Below are positions 6,991 to 15,852 of a stretch of DNA of 64,000 nt, piece after piece (position 1 is the stretch's first letter; every line of letters starts with the position of its first letter). This stretch comes from IMCC2047 sp041395865. Its GTDB lineage: Bacteria; Pseudomonadota; Gammaproteobacteria; Pseudomonadales; IMCC2047. The position numbers were made by a program, and so were the translations under genes. The stretch lies in assembly GCA_041395865.1 (NCBI GenBank), contig JAWKZQ010000002.1:124001-188000 (forward strand), given 5' to 3'. A model generated the notes under the pieces. That model did no database searches and had not been told where the DNA came from. It worked only from the letters and a program-made list of their open reading frames with translations.

Positions 6991-9015
6991 TTAGGAAGCC
7001 TCGAATTCCTTGAGTAAAGACAATAAAGCTTCCTCATCCATCACCTGAATACCCAGCGCCTCCGCCTTTGCCAGTTTTGAGCCGGCTTTGACTCCCGCTA
7101 CCACACAATGGGTCTTGGCCGATACGCTACCGCTTACCTTGGCGCCCAAGGCTTCCAGCCGGCTTTTAGCCTCGTCGCGGGTCAGGCTTTCCAGCGTTCC
7201 CGTCAGTACCCAGGTCTGCCCGGTCAACGATGCCTGCTGTGCGTTGTTTTTCTCAATCGCAGGCCAGGTCAGGCCTTCGGCCAACAACGCAGCGATAATT
7301 TCCTGATTATGTTCCTGCTGGAAGAAGTGCACGATATGGTTAGCGACAATCGGCCCCACATCCTCAACCCCCAACAGCTGTTCCTCAGAGGCTGCCATCA
7401 ACGCCTCTAGCGTCTCGAAGTGGTTAGCCAGATTACGGGCCGTAGCCTCGCCGACCTCGCGAATGCCCAGGGCATAAACAAAGCGTGCCAGCGTTGTCCG
7501 CTTACTTTTCTGCAGCGCTTCTAACAGGTTGGAAGCCGACTTGTCGCCCATGCGTTCCAACCCGCTGATTGCAGCATGTTCAAGATTGAAGAGGTCTGCA
7601 ACGCAGTTGACCAGCTGCTTATCAACCAGCACATCCACCAGCTTGTCGCCCAGGCCTTCAATATCCAGCGCCTTTCGTGAAGCAAAGTGCTTAATCGCCT
7701 GTTTACGCTGAGCAGCACAGTAAAGCCCGCCGGTACAACGCGCTACCGCCTCCCCTTCGCTGCGAAAAACTTCAGAGCCGCATACAGGACACTGGTCAGG
7801 GAAAACAATGGGCCGCGTGTTTTCCGGGCGCTTATCCAGCACCACCTGGACCACCTGCGGGATAACATCACCCGCCCGACGAACAATGACCGTGTCGCCG
7901 CAACGTACGCCAAGCCGCTCGATCTCGTCGCCATTATGCAGCGTCGCATTACTGACCGTGACGCCGCCCACAAATACCGGTTCCAGGCGTGCCACCGGCG
8001 TTACCGCACCGGTACGTCCGACCTGGAACTCAACATCCAGCAGCCGCGTCATTTCCTCCTGCGCCGGGAATTTATAGGCAATGGCCCAGCGCGGGGCTCG
8101 GGATACAAACCCCAACTGCTGTTGTAACTGCAGGTCATTCACCTTAAAAACGATACCGTCGATTTCGTAATGCAGGCTATCGCGGCGCTTTTGCAACTGT
8201 TCGTAGTATTCAATACAAGCATCAACGCCCTGCACCACTTGCATCTGGTCGTTAATACGAAAACCCCAGTCATGCAATTGGGCCAGCACGTCGGCATGCG
8301 CCGGGGGCAGTTCACCGCCTTCCACCGCGCCCACACTGTAGCAGCACATTTGCAGCGGGCGGCTGGCCGTAATTTTTGCATCCAGCTGGCGTAAGCTCCC
8401 TGCTGCGGCATTGCGCGGGTTTACAAAGGTTTTTTCGCCCCGCTCGCGGGCGCTGCGATTCAAGGCTTCGAAACCGGCCTTGGGCATATATACCTCGCCG
8501 CGCACTTCGAGACGTCGCGGCCACCCCTGCCCCCGCAGCCTCAGCGGTATCGAAGGCACCGTACGCAGGTTCTGGGTAATATTTTCACCTGTTTGGCCAT
8601 CGCCACGCGTCGCGCCGCGTACCAAAAGCCCGTCCTCATAAAGCAAACTGACAGCAATACCGTCCAGCTTGGGCTCGCAGGCAAACTCAATGACGGCATC
8701 ACTTTTCAGGCGATCCTGAATACGGCGCTCAAAATCGCGCATCTCGTCGGCACTGAAGGCATTATCCAGCGACAACATGGGCACCTCGTGGGCAACCTCT
8801 TCAAAGGCAGTCAACGGGCGGGCACCGACTCGCTGGGTAGGCGAGTCCGGCGTAATTAAATGGGGATTCTGCGTTTCCAGATGCGTCAGCTGTCGCAGCA
8901 GGCGATCGTATTCAGCATCCGGGATCGATGGCTCGTCCAGCACGTAGTATCGGTAATTATGCCGGTCGATTTCTGTCCGCAGGGAATGGATTTCCTGCTC
9001 AGGTGAGGCACTCAT
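6991..9015 (-). CDS. ligA: NAD-dependent DNA ligase
   Basis: Essential replication and repair ligase that seals nicks using NAD+. At 674 residues it has the full family length. The adenylation domain carries the nucleophilic lysine K116 in CEPKLDGIA; the OB fold follows, then a four-cysteine zinc finger (CPVCGSE...CTGGLYC, about 410-435), helix-hairpin-helix repeats, and a C-terminal BRCT domain (about 595-670, GQTWVLTGTLESLTRDEA). The ATG at 9015 lies 16 bp after the zipA stop, so the genes are co-transcribed. Confidence 0.98.
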   Translation of the reverse strand: MSASPEQEIHSLRTEIDRHNYRYYVLDEPSIPDAEYDRLLRQLTHLETQNPHLITPDSPTQRVGARPLTAFEEVAHEVPMLSLDNAFSADEMRDFERRIQDRLKSDAVIEFACEPKLDGIAVSLLYEDGLLVRGATRGDGQTGENITQNLRTVPSIPLRLRGQGWPRRLEVRGEVYMPKAGFEALNRSARERGEKTFVNPRNAAAGSLRQLDAKITASRPLQMCCYSVGAVEGGELPPAHADVLAQLHDWGFRINDQMQVVQGVDACIEYYEQLQKRRDSLHYEIDGIVFKVNDLQLQQQLGFVSRAPRWAIAYKFPAQEEMTRLLDVEFQVGRTGAVTPVARLEPVFVGGVTVSNATLHNGDEIERLGVRCGDTVIVRRAGDVIPQVVQVVLDKRPENTRPIVFPDQCPVCGSEVFRSEGEAVARCTGGLYCAAQRKQAIKHFASRKALDIEGLGDKLVDVLVDKQLVNCVADLFNLEHAAISGLERMGDKSASNLLEALQKSKRTTLARFVYALGIREVGEATARNLANHFETLEALMAASEEQLLGVEDVGPIVANHIVHFFQQEHNQEIIAALLAEGLTWPAIEKNNAQQASLTGQTWVLTGTLESLTRDEAKSRLEALGAKVSGSVSAKTHCVVAGVKAGSKLAKAEALGIQVMDEEALLSLLKEFEAS

Positions 9016-9031
9016 GAAGAAATAAACGCCA

Positions 9032-9967
9032 CTAACGCAGCAGCGAAAGCTGGCGGCGTTCGTAATCCCGTATTTTCTGGCGCGAGTGTTCGATGGTCTG
9101 GCTGGTCATGGCGCTGTGAATTTCATCTTTCAACTCGCCATTGAGGTTTTTCACGACACACTGAGCCGTTTCATACATGTAATCAAAGGCCTTTATACTA
9201 TTCTTTGGTCCAGGCAAACTCAGGAAGAAGCTCACGCCCGGCGTATAAAAATCGTCCATGTTATCCAGGTCGAAGGTCCCCGGTTTTACAGCGTTGGCCA
9301 TGCTGAACTGAATCGCGCCGCCATCCTTGTTTTCGGTACGATGAAAAATGTTCATGTCGCCATAACGCATGCCGCAGGCCAAAATCACCCGCATCAATTC
9401 CGCGCCATTGAAACCCCGCTCGTCCTTGGCGAAGACATTCATCACAACCACCTCGTCCACTTCCTGGTAGCCTTTCGGCTGCTCTTTGCGCTCGCCATTA
9501 ACGGGGCCTGAAGCTGAGAGAGGTTCAGCCTCTACAGGCGTTTCAGGAGCGACGGGAGGTTCCGGCTCACTCATGTCAACATCGGGTTCATCGATCGTTT
9601 GCGCCGCAGCCTGGACGGCTTCCATTTCCGGTTCAACATCAATTTCATCTGCGAACAGGGGATCAGGCCGCAACTCGGGGTCGACATCAAAAGCCGGAAT
9701 GGCGACGTCATCGTCAACCGTTTCCAGCGACGACTCATCATCAGGATTGTTTGCAATAGCATGGGTAACAACACGCGCCCCGCCATTCGGCAGTTCGCCA
9801 TTAAAGTAATCCATCCGTTCTTCATCGGGGAATTTCTGATTCTTGCTGATCGACATTTTAAGCCGACCGCGGCTGCCAGAACGCACGCGGCGATAACCAT
9901 CCACCAATACAAACAGGATGACAATAACACCGACAACAATAAGCCATTCGCGCAGGGTAAAATCCAT
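9032..9967 (-). CDS. zipA: cell division protein ZipA
   Basis: Bitopic inner-membrane protein that tethers FtsZ at the division site. The 311-residue sequence has an N-terminal transmembrane helix (about 7-24), a basic patch (GYRRVRSGSRGRL), a long acidic linker rich in Pro/Glu/Asp (about 60-165) and the C-terminal FtsZ-binding domain (about 170-305; motifs VVMNVFAKDERGFNGAEL and DDFYTPGVSFFLSLPGP). It follows smc by about 56 bp and precedes ligA, the usual order in pseudomonad-type genomes. Confidence 0.96.
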   Translation of the reverse strand: MDFTLREWLIVVGVIVILFVLVDGYRRVRSGSRGRLKMSISKNQKFPDEERMDYFNGELPNGGARVVTHAIANNPDDESSLETVDDDVAIPAFDVDPELRPDPLFADEIDVEPEMEAVQAAAQTIDEPDVDMSEPEPPVAPETPVEAEPLSASGPVNGERKEQPKGYQEVDEVVVMNVFAKDERGFNGAELMRVILACGMRYGDMNIFHRTENKDGGAIQFSMANAVKPGTFDLDNMDDFYTPGVSFFLSLPGPKNSIKAFDYMYETAQCVVKNLNGELKDEIHSAMTSQTIEHSRQKIRDYERRQLSLLR

Positions 9968-10023
9968 ATGCTTAATTTTCTGTTATAAATTATTTTAATT
10001 TTGCCGTTTTGAATGCCAACGCA

Positions 10024-13000
10024 CTAAACAGCGACCAAGGCTGTCGCTTCATCCACATTCACGGAAACCAGTCGTGAAACACCCGGTTCGTGCATGGTGA
10101 CCCCCATCATATGACTGGACATCTCCATGGTCACTTTGTTGTGGGTAATATATATAAATTGCACGCTTTCGGACATCTCTTTCACAATTCTGCAAAAACG
10201 ACCTACGTTGGCATCGTCCAATGGCGCATCCACTTCATCCAGCATGCAGAATGGTGCCGGATTCAGCTGGAAAATAGAAAACACCAGGGAAATAGCCGTC
10301 AACGCCTTCTCTCCACCCGATAGCAGGTGAATGGTACTGTTACGCTTGCCTGGCGGTCGCGCCATGATTGTCACCCCGGTATCCAGCAGGTCTTCGCCCG
10401 TTAGCTCCAGGTAGGCATGGCCTCCGCCAAAAACTTTCGGGAACAGTTCCTGCAGGCCGCTGTTAACCTTATCGAAGGTTTCCTTGAAGCGGGTGCGTGT
10501 TTCCCGGTCAATCTTCCGAATGGCGTTTTCCAGTGTCTCAAGCGCCTCTTCCAGATCCTCATTTTGGGCATCCAGGTAGGTTTTACGTTCCGACTGGGTT
10601 TTGTATTCATCGATAGCAGCCAGGTTAATCGCACCCAGACGCTGGATGCGCTTTTCGATCTGTTCCAGCTTTTCCTCCCAATCAGACGCAGCCGCATCAG
10701 GCGTCAGCTGTTGCAACACCGCCTGCAGGTTCTGCTTCATCTCGCGTAACTGGGCTTCCAGGGTTTCGCGCTGCACACGAAGCCCCTGGGCATCGACCTT
10801 ACTGCTTTCCAGCTGTGTGCGGACCACTTCCAGCTTCTGCTCCGACTGGTGACGCTGTTGCTCAAGTTCCCTAAGCTGGTATTCGACCTGCTCAACAGCT
10901 GCGCGCGCTTCGCCCAGTTCCGTTTCCAGTTGCAGTCGTTTTTCCAGCTGCACCTCGAGCAATGCCTGCAGTTCCTCCAGGGGCGTCGTTGATTCGCCCA
11001 TATCCGCATGCAACGCGGTTTCACGCTCGCTCAGGCTATGCAGCTGACTGCGCAATCGTTCCAGACTTTGTCCCAGCGCTTCCAGCTGAGTGCTCACCGA
11101 CTGTTTCTTAAGGGCTGCCTGATGAGCCAGTTCCCGGTCATGGCGGGCACGCTGGCGTACATCGTCCAGCGCAGCACGGCTAGTATCGCGTTGTTGCAGC
11201 AACGACTCCCGCCGCGCTACATCCTGCTCCATGGTTTCCAGCGCCTGCTGCCAGACCAGCCGCGATTCAGCGAGTTTTTCCTGTTCCTGAGCCAGCTGTT
11301 CGCGGTGCTCTTCAAGGTCGTTCTCAATGCGTTGACGCCGCATATTGAGCTGCTCAATACGCGCCTGTTTCGCGCTTAACTGGGATGTCAGCGCGGTCTG
11401 CTGGCTCTGTAAATCGTTCAGTTCGCGCTGAACCGTTTCGCGCGCCTGTTCAGCATTTTTCAGTTGCAGCAGCCCGGCATCCAGGTCAACGCTCTGCACC
11501 TCAATCTGCTCATCCAGCTCGGCAATGGTTTCATCAAGCGCCTGCAATTGCTGTTGCCGCTGCAAGACGCTGGCCTGTTCGTCGCTGTCGCGGGTCACTC
11601 GAATCCAACCTCGCCCAAGCCATAAGCCGTCTCGACAAACGATGGATTCATGGGCGGCCAGCCGCTCACGTTGCTGTTCGGCTTCGCTAAGGCTATCAAT
11701 GACATAGATGCCAGCCAGCAAGGAACTCAGGTTCCAGCTCGATTCGACCTTGTCGATCAGGGGCACCAGCCCGTTATCGGTTCTGGCAGGCTGCCCCGAA
11801 TCAGGATTCAACAGGGTAATGCTGCCCTGGTCGAGGTTCTGCAGTGCATTGCCGAGCCGTTCCGAGTCATTGACGCAGACACCCTGTAAATGATGACCGA
11901 GCACCGTTTCCAGTGCATGTTCCCAGCCCGCCTCGACTTTGAGGTTTTGAGCCAGTCGCGGTAACCGGTGCAGCTGATTTTTCTCCAGCCACTGCACGAC
12001 GGGCGCATCGGTTTTACCCAGCGCAGCCTGTTGCAGTGCTTCCAGCGAGCCATGCCGCCCCTGGTGTTCTTGCATGGCACGACGAGCCTGATCCAGCGTT
12101 TGGCTGAGGTGTTGGTTCTTTTCGCGCTGCAGCTCGATTTGAGTCACCAGCTCACCAACCCGTTCGCGTTGCTGCTCGGTGCGCTCCTCCAGCGTCAACA
12201 GCTGCTCCTGTAACGCCAGAGTCTCCGTATCCTCAGGATTCTCTCCAAAACTGCTGTGTTCCTGCTCCAGCCGCTCAATGCGCTGCTGCAATTTATGAAT
12301 AGCCTGTTCGAGATGCTGTATGCGGGACTGTTCAACCTCCGCGCGCTGCCGGGGCTCAGCCGCCAGCTGGTTAAATTCGTCCCAGGACTGCTGCCATTGC
12401 TGCATAGCCATTTCGGCCTGCTCAAGCAGCTCGCTGCTTTGCAGCTCTTTTTCAGACAGCAGTTCGATTTCCGGCTCCAGTTCCTCCAGTTGGGATTGCA
12501 GCATCTCGGTACGCTGCTCGTCGGCCTGCAGATCGGTTATCGTCTGTACCTTGGCCGTTTCCGTTCGTTGCAGTTCCTCATGCAGTTGGCGAGTGCGCTG
12601 CTGCTGGTGCTCGATGCCCTGTTCCTGTCGGGCGATCTCGGTGCCCACCTGATAGAAATGCTCCTGGATCCGCTGCTGCTTATCGGTCAGGTCGGTTAAT
12701 AACGCACGGTTTTTCTCAATCTCCGCCTCGGTACGACGCTGCTCAGCGTGCACAGCCTCCAATTGCAGCTCATGCTCACTGATTTGTTTTTGCTGCCCAG
12801 TCGACTGTTCGTTCAAGGCGCGCCAGCGAATCGCTAACAACTCGGCCTTGCTGGCCCGTTCCTGCTGCTTAAGTTCCGAGTACTGCTCTGCCGCCCGCGC
12901 CTGCCGTTGCAAGTGGTGCAGCTGTCGATCCAGTTCTTCTCGAATATCGTTAAGCCGTTCCAGGTTTTCCTTGGTATGCCGAATCCGGTTTTCGGTCTCA

Positions 13001-13533
13001 CGGCGCCTTTCCTTATATTTGGAAATTCCGGCCGCCTCCTCGATAAAGCTTCGCAGCTCTTCGGGTTTTGCCTCGACGAATCGGGAGATGGTGCCCTGCT
13101 CAATGATCGAATAGCTGCGCGGTCCCATGCCGGTACCAAGAAAGATATCCTGGATATCACGACGCCGACACTTGCTGCCATTGAGAAAATAAGTAGACTG
13201 CAATTCGCGGGTAACGAGACGTCGCACGCAAATTTCATTGAATTTGCCGTATTCGCCGCCCAGAGAGCCGTCGCTATTGTCGAACACCAGCTCAATGGAG
13301 GCTTGCCCCACCGGCATGCGTGCCGTCGAGCCGCTGAAGATCACGTCGGTCATGGATTCGCCGCGCAGGGTTTTGGCCGAGCTTTCGCCCATCACCCAAC
13401 GCACCGCATCGATAATATTGGATTTACCGCAACCGTTGGGACCGACGACCGCAGTCAGGTTGCTGGGGAAGTGTACCGTTGTCGGGTCAACGAAGGACTT
13501 GAATCCGGCTAATTTAATACTCTTCAAACGCAT
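10024..13533 (-). CDS. smc: chromosome partition protein SMC
   Basis: Condensin ATPase of 1169 residues. The N-terminal head contains Walker A GPNGCGKSNI (31-40) and a Q-loop region VRWVMGESSAKTLRG; two long antiparallel coiled-coil arms, very rich in Glu/Gln/Leu, flank a hinge at about 500-640; the C-terminal head has the ABC signature LLSGGEKALTA and Walker B FCMLDEVDAPLDDANVG. It is the first gene of the smc-zipA-ligA set. The presence of SMC rather than MukB places the organism outside the enteric-type MukBEF group. No scpA/scpB lies in the window. Confidence 0.98.
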   Translation of the reverse strand: MRLKSIKLAGFKSFVDPTTVHFPSNLTAVVGPNGCGKSNIIDAVRWVMGESSAKTLRGESMTDVIFSGSTARMPVGQASIELVFDNSDGSLGGEYGKFNEICVRRLVTRELQSTYFLNGSKCRRRDIQDIFLGTGMGPRSYSIIEQGTISRFVEAKPEELRSFIEEAAGISKYKERRRETENRIRHTKENLERLNDIREELDRQLHHLQRQARAAEQYSELKQQERASKAELLAIRWRALNEQSTGQQKQISEHELQLEAVHAEQRRTEAEIEKNRALLTDLTDKQQRIQEHFYQVGTEIARQEQGIEHQQQRTRQLHEELQRTETAKVQTITDLQADEQRTEMLQSQLEELEPEIELLSEKELQSSELLEQAEMAMQQWQQSWDEFNQLAAEPRQRAEVEQSRIQHLEQAIHKLQQRIERLEQEHSSFGENPEDTETLALQEQLLTLEERTEQQRERVGELVTQIELQREKNQHLSQTLDQARRAMQEHQGRHGSLEALQQAALGKTDAPVVQWLEKNQLHRLPRLAQNLKVEAGWEHALETVLGHHLQGVCVNDSERLGNALQNLDQGSITLLNPDSGQPARTDNGLVPLIDKVESSWNLSSLLAGIYVIDSLSEAEQQRERLAAHESIVCRDGLWLGRGWIRVTRDSDEQASVLQRQQQLQALDETIAELDEQIEVQSVDLDAGLLQLKNAEQARETVQRELNDLQSQQTALTSQLSAKQARIEQLNMRRQRIENDLEEHREQLAQEQEKLAESRLVWQQALETMEQDVARRESLLQQRDTSRAALDDVRQRARHDRELAHQAALKKQSVSTQLEALGQSLERLRSQLHSLSERETALHADMGESTTPLEELQALLEVQLEKRLQLETELGEARAAVEQVEYQLRELEQQRHQSEQKLEVVRTQLESSKVDAQGLRVQRETLEAQLREMKQNLQAVLQQLTPDAAASDWEEKLEQIEKRIQRLGAINLAAIDEYKTQSERKTYLDAQNEDLEEALETLENAIRKIDRETRTRFKETFDKVNSGLQELFPKVFGGGHAYLELTGEDLLDTGVTIMARPPGKRNSTIHLLSGGEKALTAISLVFSIFQLNPAPFCMLDEVDAPLDDANVGRFCRIVKEMSESVQFIYITHNKVTMEMSSHMMGVTMHEPGVSRLVSVNVDEATALVAV

Positions 13534-13591
13534 TAACGACAGAACCTGTAACGGTTACGGCCGGGGTGGGCCCCTGGGTCATCCGGCAAAA

Positions 13592-14815
13592 TTATTCAAT
13601 AACCTGATCAATCACCAACTCAATTGACGCCTCTTGGGAGCTAACATTAACAGGCTGCAGGCGGCCCTGTAAATCCCCGGGCTGGGCCTGGGGTTGGCCC
13701 GATATGGAAACCCTCGCCAGCAACTCAACCTGTCCGGCTGACGATAAAGTAAACTCCGGCGTCATCGCCATCGCATCGCTCAATACCACCTGCGTTGGCA
13801 GGTCTTTTACCTGCAAGCGTTGTACGGCCAACGGCATAGGCTGCCCGTTCACGGCACGGGCCAGGACGAATACCGTATTCTCGGGCTCCACCTGGCTCGC
13901 CAGTTTTTCATCCAGGCTTACCATCAGCTTCAACCTGGCTCCCGCTGTAGCTTCAGGTTGCTCGCCCTGCAACTCGCGAGCCCGCACAATGCCCTGCCTC
14001 AACGACTCGGCACCGGGTGCGTTGGGTGCAAGATCCAGTGCCATCTGCCACGCTGTTACGGCCTGGGCATAAAGTTCATGTTCGAAGGCATCGATACCCA
14101 ACAACCCCAACGCCCTGACGTTGCGCGGATCGACCTTGAGGGTTCGCTCAATCACCTGGCGACCGATATCATCGACCCGGTTGTTATTAAGAAAAAACAG
14201 GCTTTGGGCGTATTCTGCGAGCAAACTCGGCTCCTCACCCACCAACTCCAAAAGCCTGTCGTAGGCACGGCGGGTATCGGCTAGCCGCCCCTGCTGATAA
14301 TAAAAATTGGCCAATGCGTACCAGACGTCTGAACGCTCTGGATTATCGGCCGCTTCCTGCTCCAGCAGGGCGAGACTCTGCTCAGGCGGTAACGTGGACA
14401 GTTTCTGGACTAGCGTCTGCTGTTCAGCCATCTGCTGCAACGTGCCGCTACTTCCCAAATTCAAATACAGACCCAGGCCGCTGAACAGTACAGCAATACT
14501 CAAAACCACTGCCGTTACACCGAAACCCTTTCTCGAATCATGCCCAGGCTCCCGTTTCTCAGCCTGTGCCACATCGCCCAGCAGGTTGCGTTCCAGCTCG
14601 GCTTTTAACGCCTCGAACTGGCTGACCTCGATACGCCCGGCCTCCAGGTCAACCTGTAAATCCAGCACCTGGGATTCAAAGGCCTGTACGTTCAGGTCCT
14701 GCCGGCTGACAGCCCGGATATGGCGGCGTCTCATCAATACCGGCCACCACAAAAAGAGTAATGTAGCCAGCAACAACAGGCCGGCCAGCAGCCAAAAATC
14801 CAATAACTCAATCAC
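13592..14815 (-). CDS. ccmI: cytochrome c biogenesis protein CcmI
   Basis: Apocytochrome chaperone of system I, 407 residues. Two transmembrane helices (about 6-25 and 97-116) flank a cytoplasmic loop with a leucine-zipper-like segment (LNVQAFESQVLDLQVDLEAG), followed by a periplasmic TPR-containing C-terminal domain that binds the apocytochrome C-terminus. The start is GTG at 14815, overlapping the ccmH stop by 8 bp. It is the last gene of the ccm operon; smc begins 58 bp downstream on the same strand and may be read through. Confidence 0.93.
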   Translation of the reverse strand: MIELLDFWLLAGLLLLATLLFLWWPVLMRRRHIRAVSRQDLNVQAFESQVLDLQVDLEAGRIEVSQFEALKAELERNLLGDVAQAEKREPGHDSRKGFGVTAVVLSIAVLFSGLGLYLNLGSSGTLQQMAEQQTLVQKLSTLPPEQSLALLEQEAADNPERSDVWYALANFYYQQGRLADTRRAYDRLLELVGEEPSLLAEYAQSLFFLNNNRVDDIGRQVIERTLKVDPRNVRALGLLGIDAFEHELYAQAVTAWQMALDLAPNAPGAESLRQGIVRARELQGEQPEATAGARLKLMVSLDEKLASQVEPENTVFVLARAVNGQPMPLAVQRLQVKDLPTQVVLSDAMAMTPEFTLSSAGQVELLARVSISGQPQAQPGDLQGRLQPVNVSSQEASIELVIDQVIE

Positions 14816-15308
14816 GTGCTTTCAGGTCCTTATCGGTAGCGGTGTGGCTGTCCTTGAGCAGCCGGTCGAGCCGTGCCTGCTCCTCCGTATCCAGAGCGCT
14901 GCTCTGCGCCAGAGTCAAACGGCGCCGTTTAATCAACACAATCAAGGCCACCGCACCAATCAGCAACAGGATAAGGGGCGCCAGCCACAGCATCAGCGTA
15001 TGGGGAGAAAGCTCGGGACGGTAAAGGATGTATTCGCCGTAACGGTCAACCAGGTAATCCTTGATCTCACGATCATTTTTCCCTTCCTCCAGCAGCCGGT
15101 AAACCTCCCGGCGCAAATCCATGGAAATGGGCGAGTTTGAGTCTGCCAGCGACTGGTTTTGGCACTTGGGACAACGCAGCTCATGATTAAGGCGATAAAA
15201 ACGCTCACGGGTTTGCTCGTCGGCAAATTCGTAAGTATCAATGGCCGCGAAGCTTTGGCTGGTCAATGAAACAGCGATAAGCAAAAACAGGCGTAGAATC
15301 GTTCGCAT
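14808..15308 (-). CDS. ccmH: cytochrome c biogenesis protein CcmH
   Basis: Membrane-anchored thiol-disulfide protein (166 residues) that acts on the apocytochrome CXXCH cysteines. It has a signal peptide ending SFAA, then the family motif RCPKCQNQSLADSNSP with the redox pair CPKC; many homologues have a hydrophobic residue where this one has Lys. A single transmembrane helix follows (about 107-126) with a basic tail. Its ATG overlaps the ccmG stop by one base. Confidence 0.95.
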   Translation of the reverse strand: MRTILRLFLLIAVSLTSQSFAAIDTYEFADEQTRERFYRLNHELRCPKCQNQSLADSNSPISMDLRREVYRLLEEGKNDREIKDYLVDRYGEYILYRPELSPHTLMLWLAPLILLLIGAVALIVLIKRRRLTLAQSSALDTEEQARLDRLLKDSHTATDKDLKARD

Positions 15309-15838
15309 CAGCCTTCATTCCTTAATCTGTCGATTACCGGCTTCAGGCGCTCCAGCCAGACACGCTCGTCCACAACGCCCACATGCTTGTAACGCACATA
15401 GCCCTGCCGGTCGATAACATAGGTTTCCGGCGCGCCGAACACACCCAGGTCAATGCCGAGCGTACCCTGCTCATCGAAAACGTTAATCACATAGGGGTTG
15501 CCGAGTTTTTGCAGCCACTGCTGTGCATCCTGGCGAACATCCTTGTAATTGATACCGATAATAGGCACCTGCGACGCCAGCTTCATCAGGTAAGGGTGCT
15601 CATGCATACAGGAGGGGCACCAGGTACCCCACACATTGATCAGGCTGACCTCGCCGATCAGGTCTTCACGACTCAGCATCCTTTCTTCCGCGACGAGAGA
15701 AGGCAGGCTGAATTCGGGCACCGAGTGATCAATCAGTGCCGACGGCATCTCAGTCGGGTCCAGCTTCAACCCCTTGGCAAAAAGGGCGACCAGCGCGAGG
15801 AAAATAATGAGAGGAACAAACAAATAAACTCGTTTCAT
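15308..15838 (-). CDS. ccmG: thiol:disulfide interchange protein CcmG/DsbE
   Basis: Periplasm-facing thioredoxin-fold reductant of cytochrome c maturation, 176 residues. An N-terminal membrane anchor (about 5-22) precedes the thioredoxin domain with active site WCPSC in NVWGTWCPSCMHEHP and the cis-proline loop FGAPETYVID. The length and the GVFGAPETY motif are diagnostic for CcmG. It lies 14 bp after ccmF. Confidence 0.96.
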   Translation of the reverse strand: MKRVYLFVPLIIFLALVALFAKGLKLDPTEMPSALIDHSVPEFSLPSLVAEERMLSREDLIGEVSLINVWGTWCPSCMHEHPYLMKLASQVPIIGINYKDVRQDAQQWLQKLGNPYVINVFDEQGTLGIDLGVFGAPETYVIDRQGYVRYKHVGVVDERVWLERLKPVIDRLRNEG

Positions 15839-15852
15839 GCCGGAACACTCCG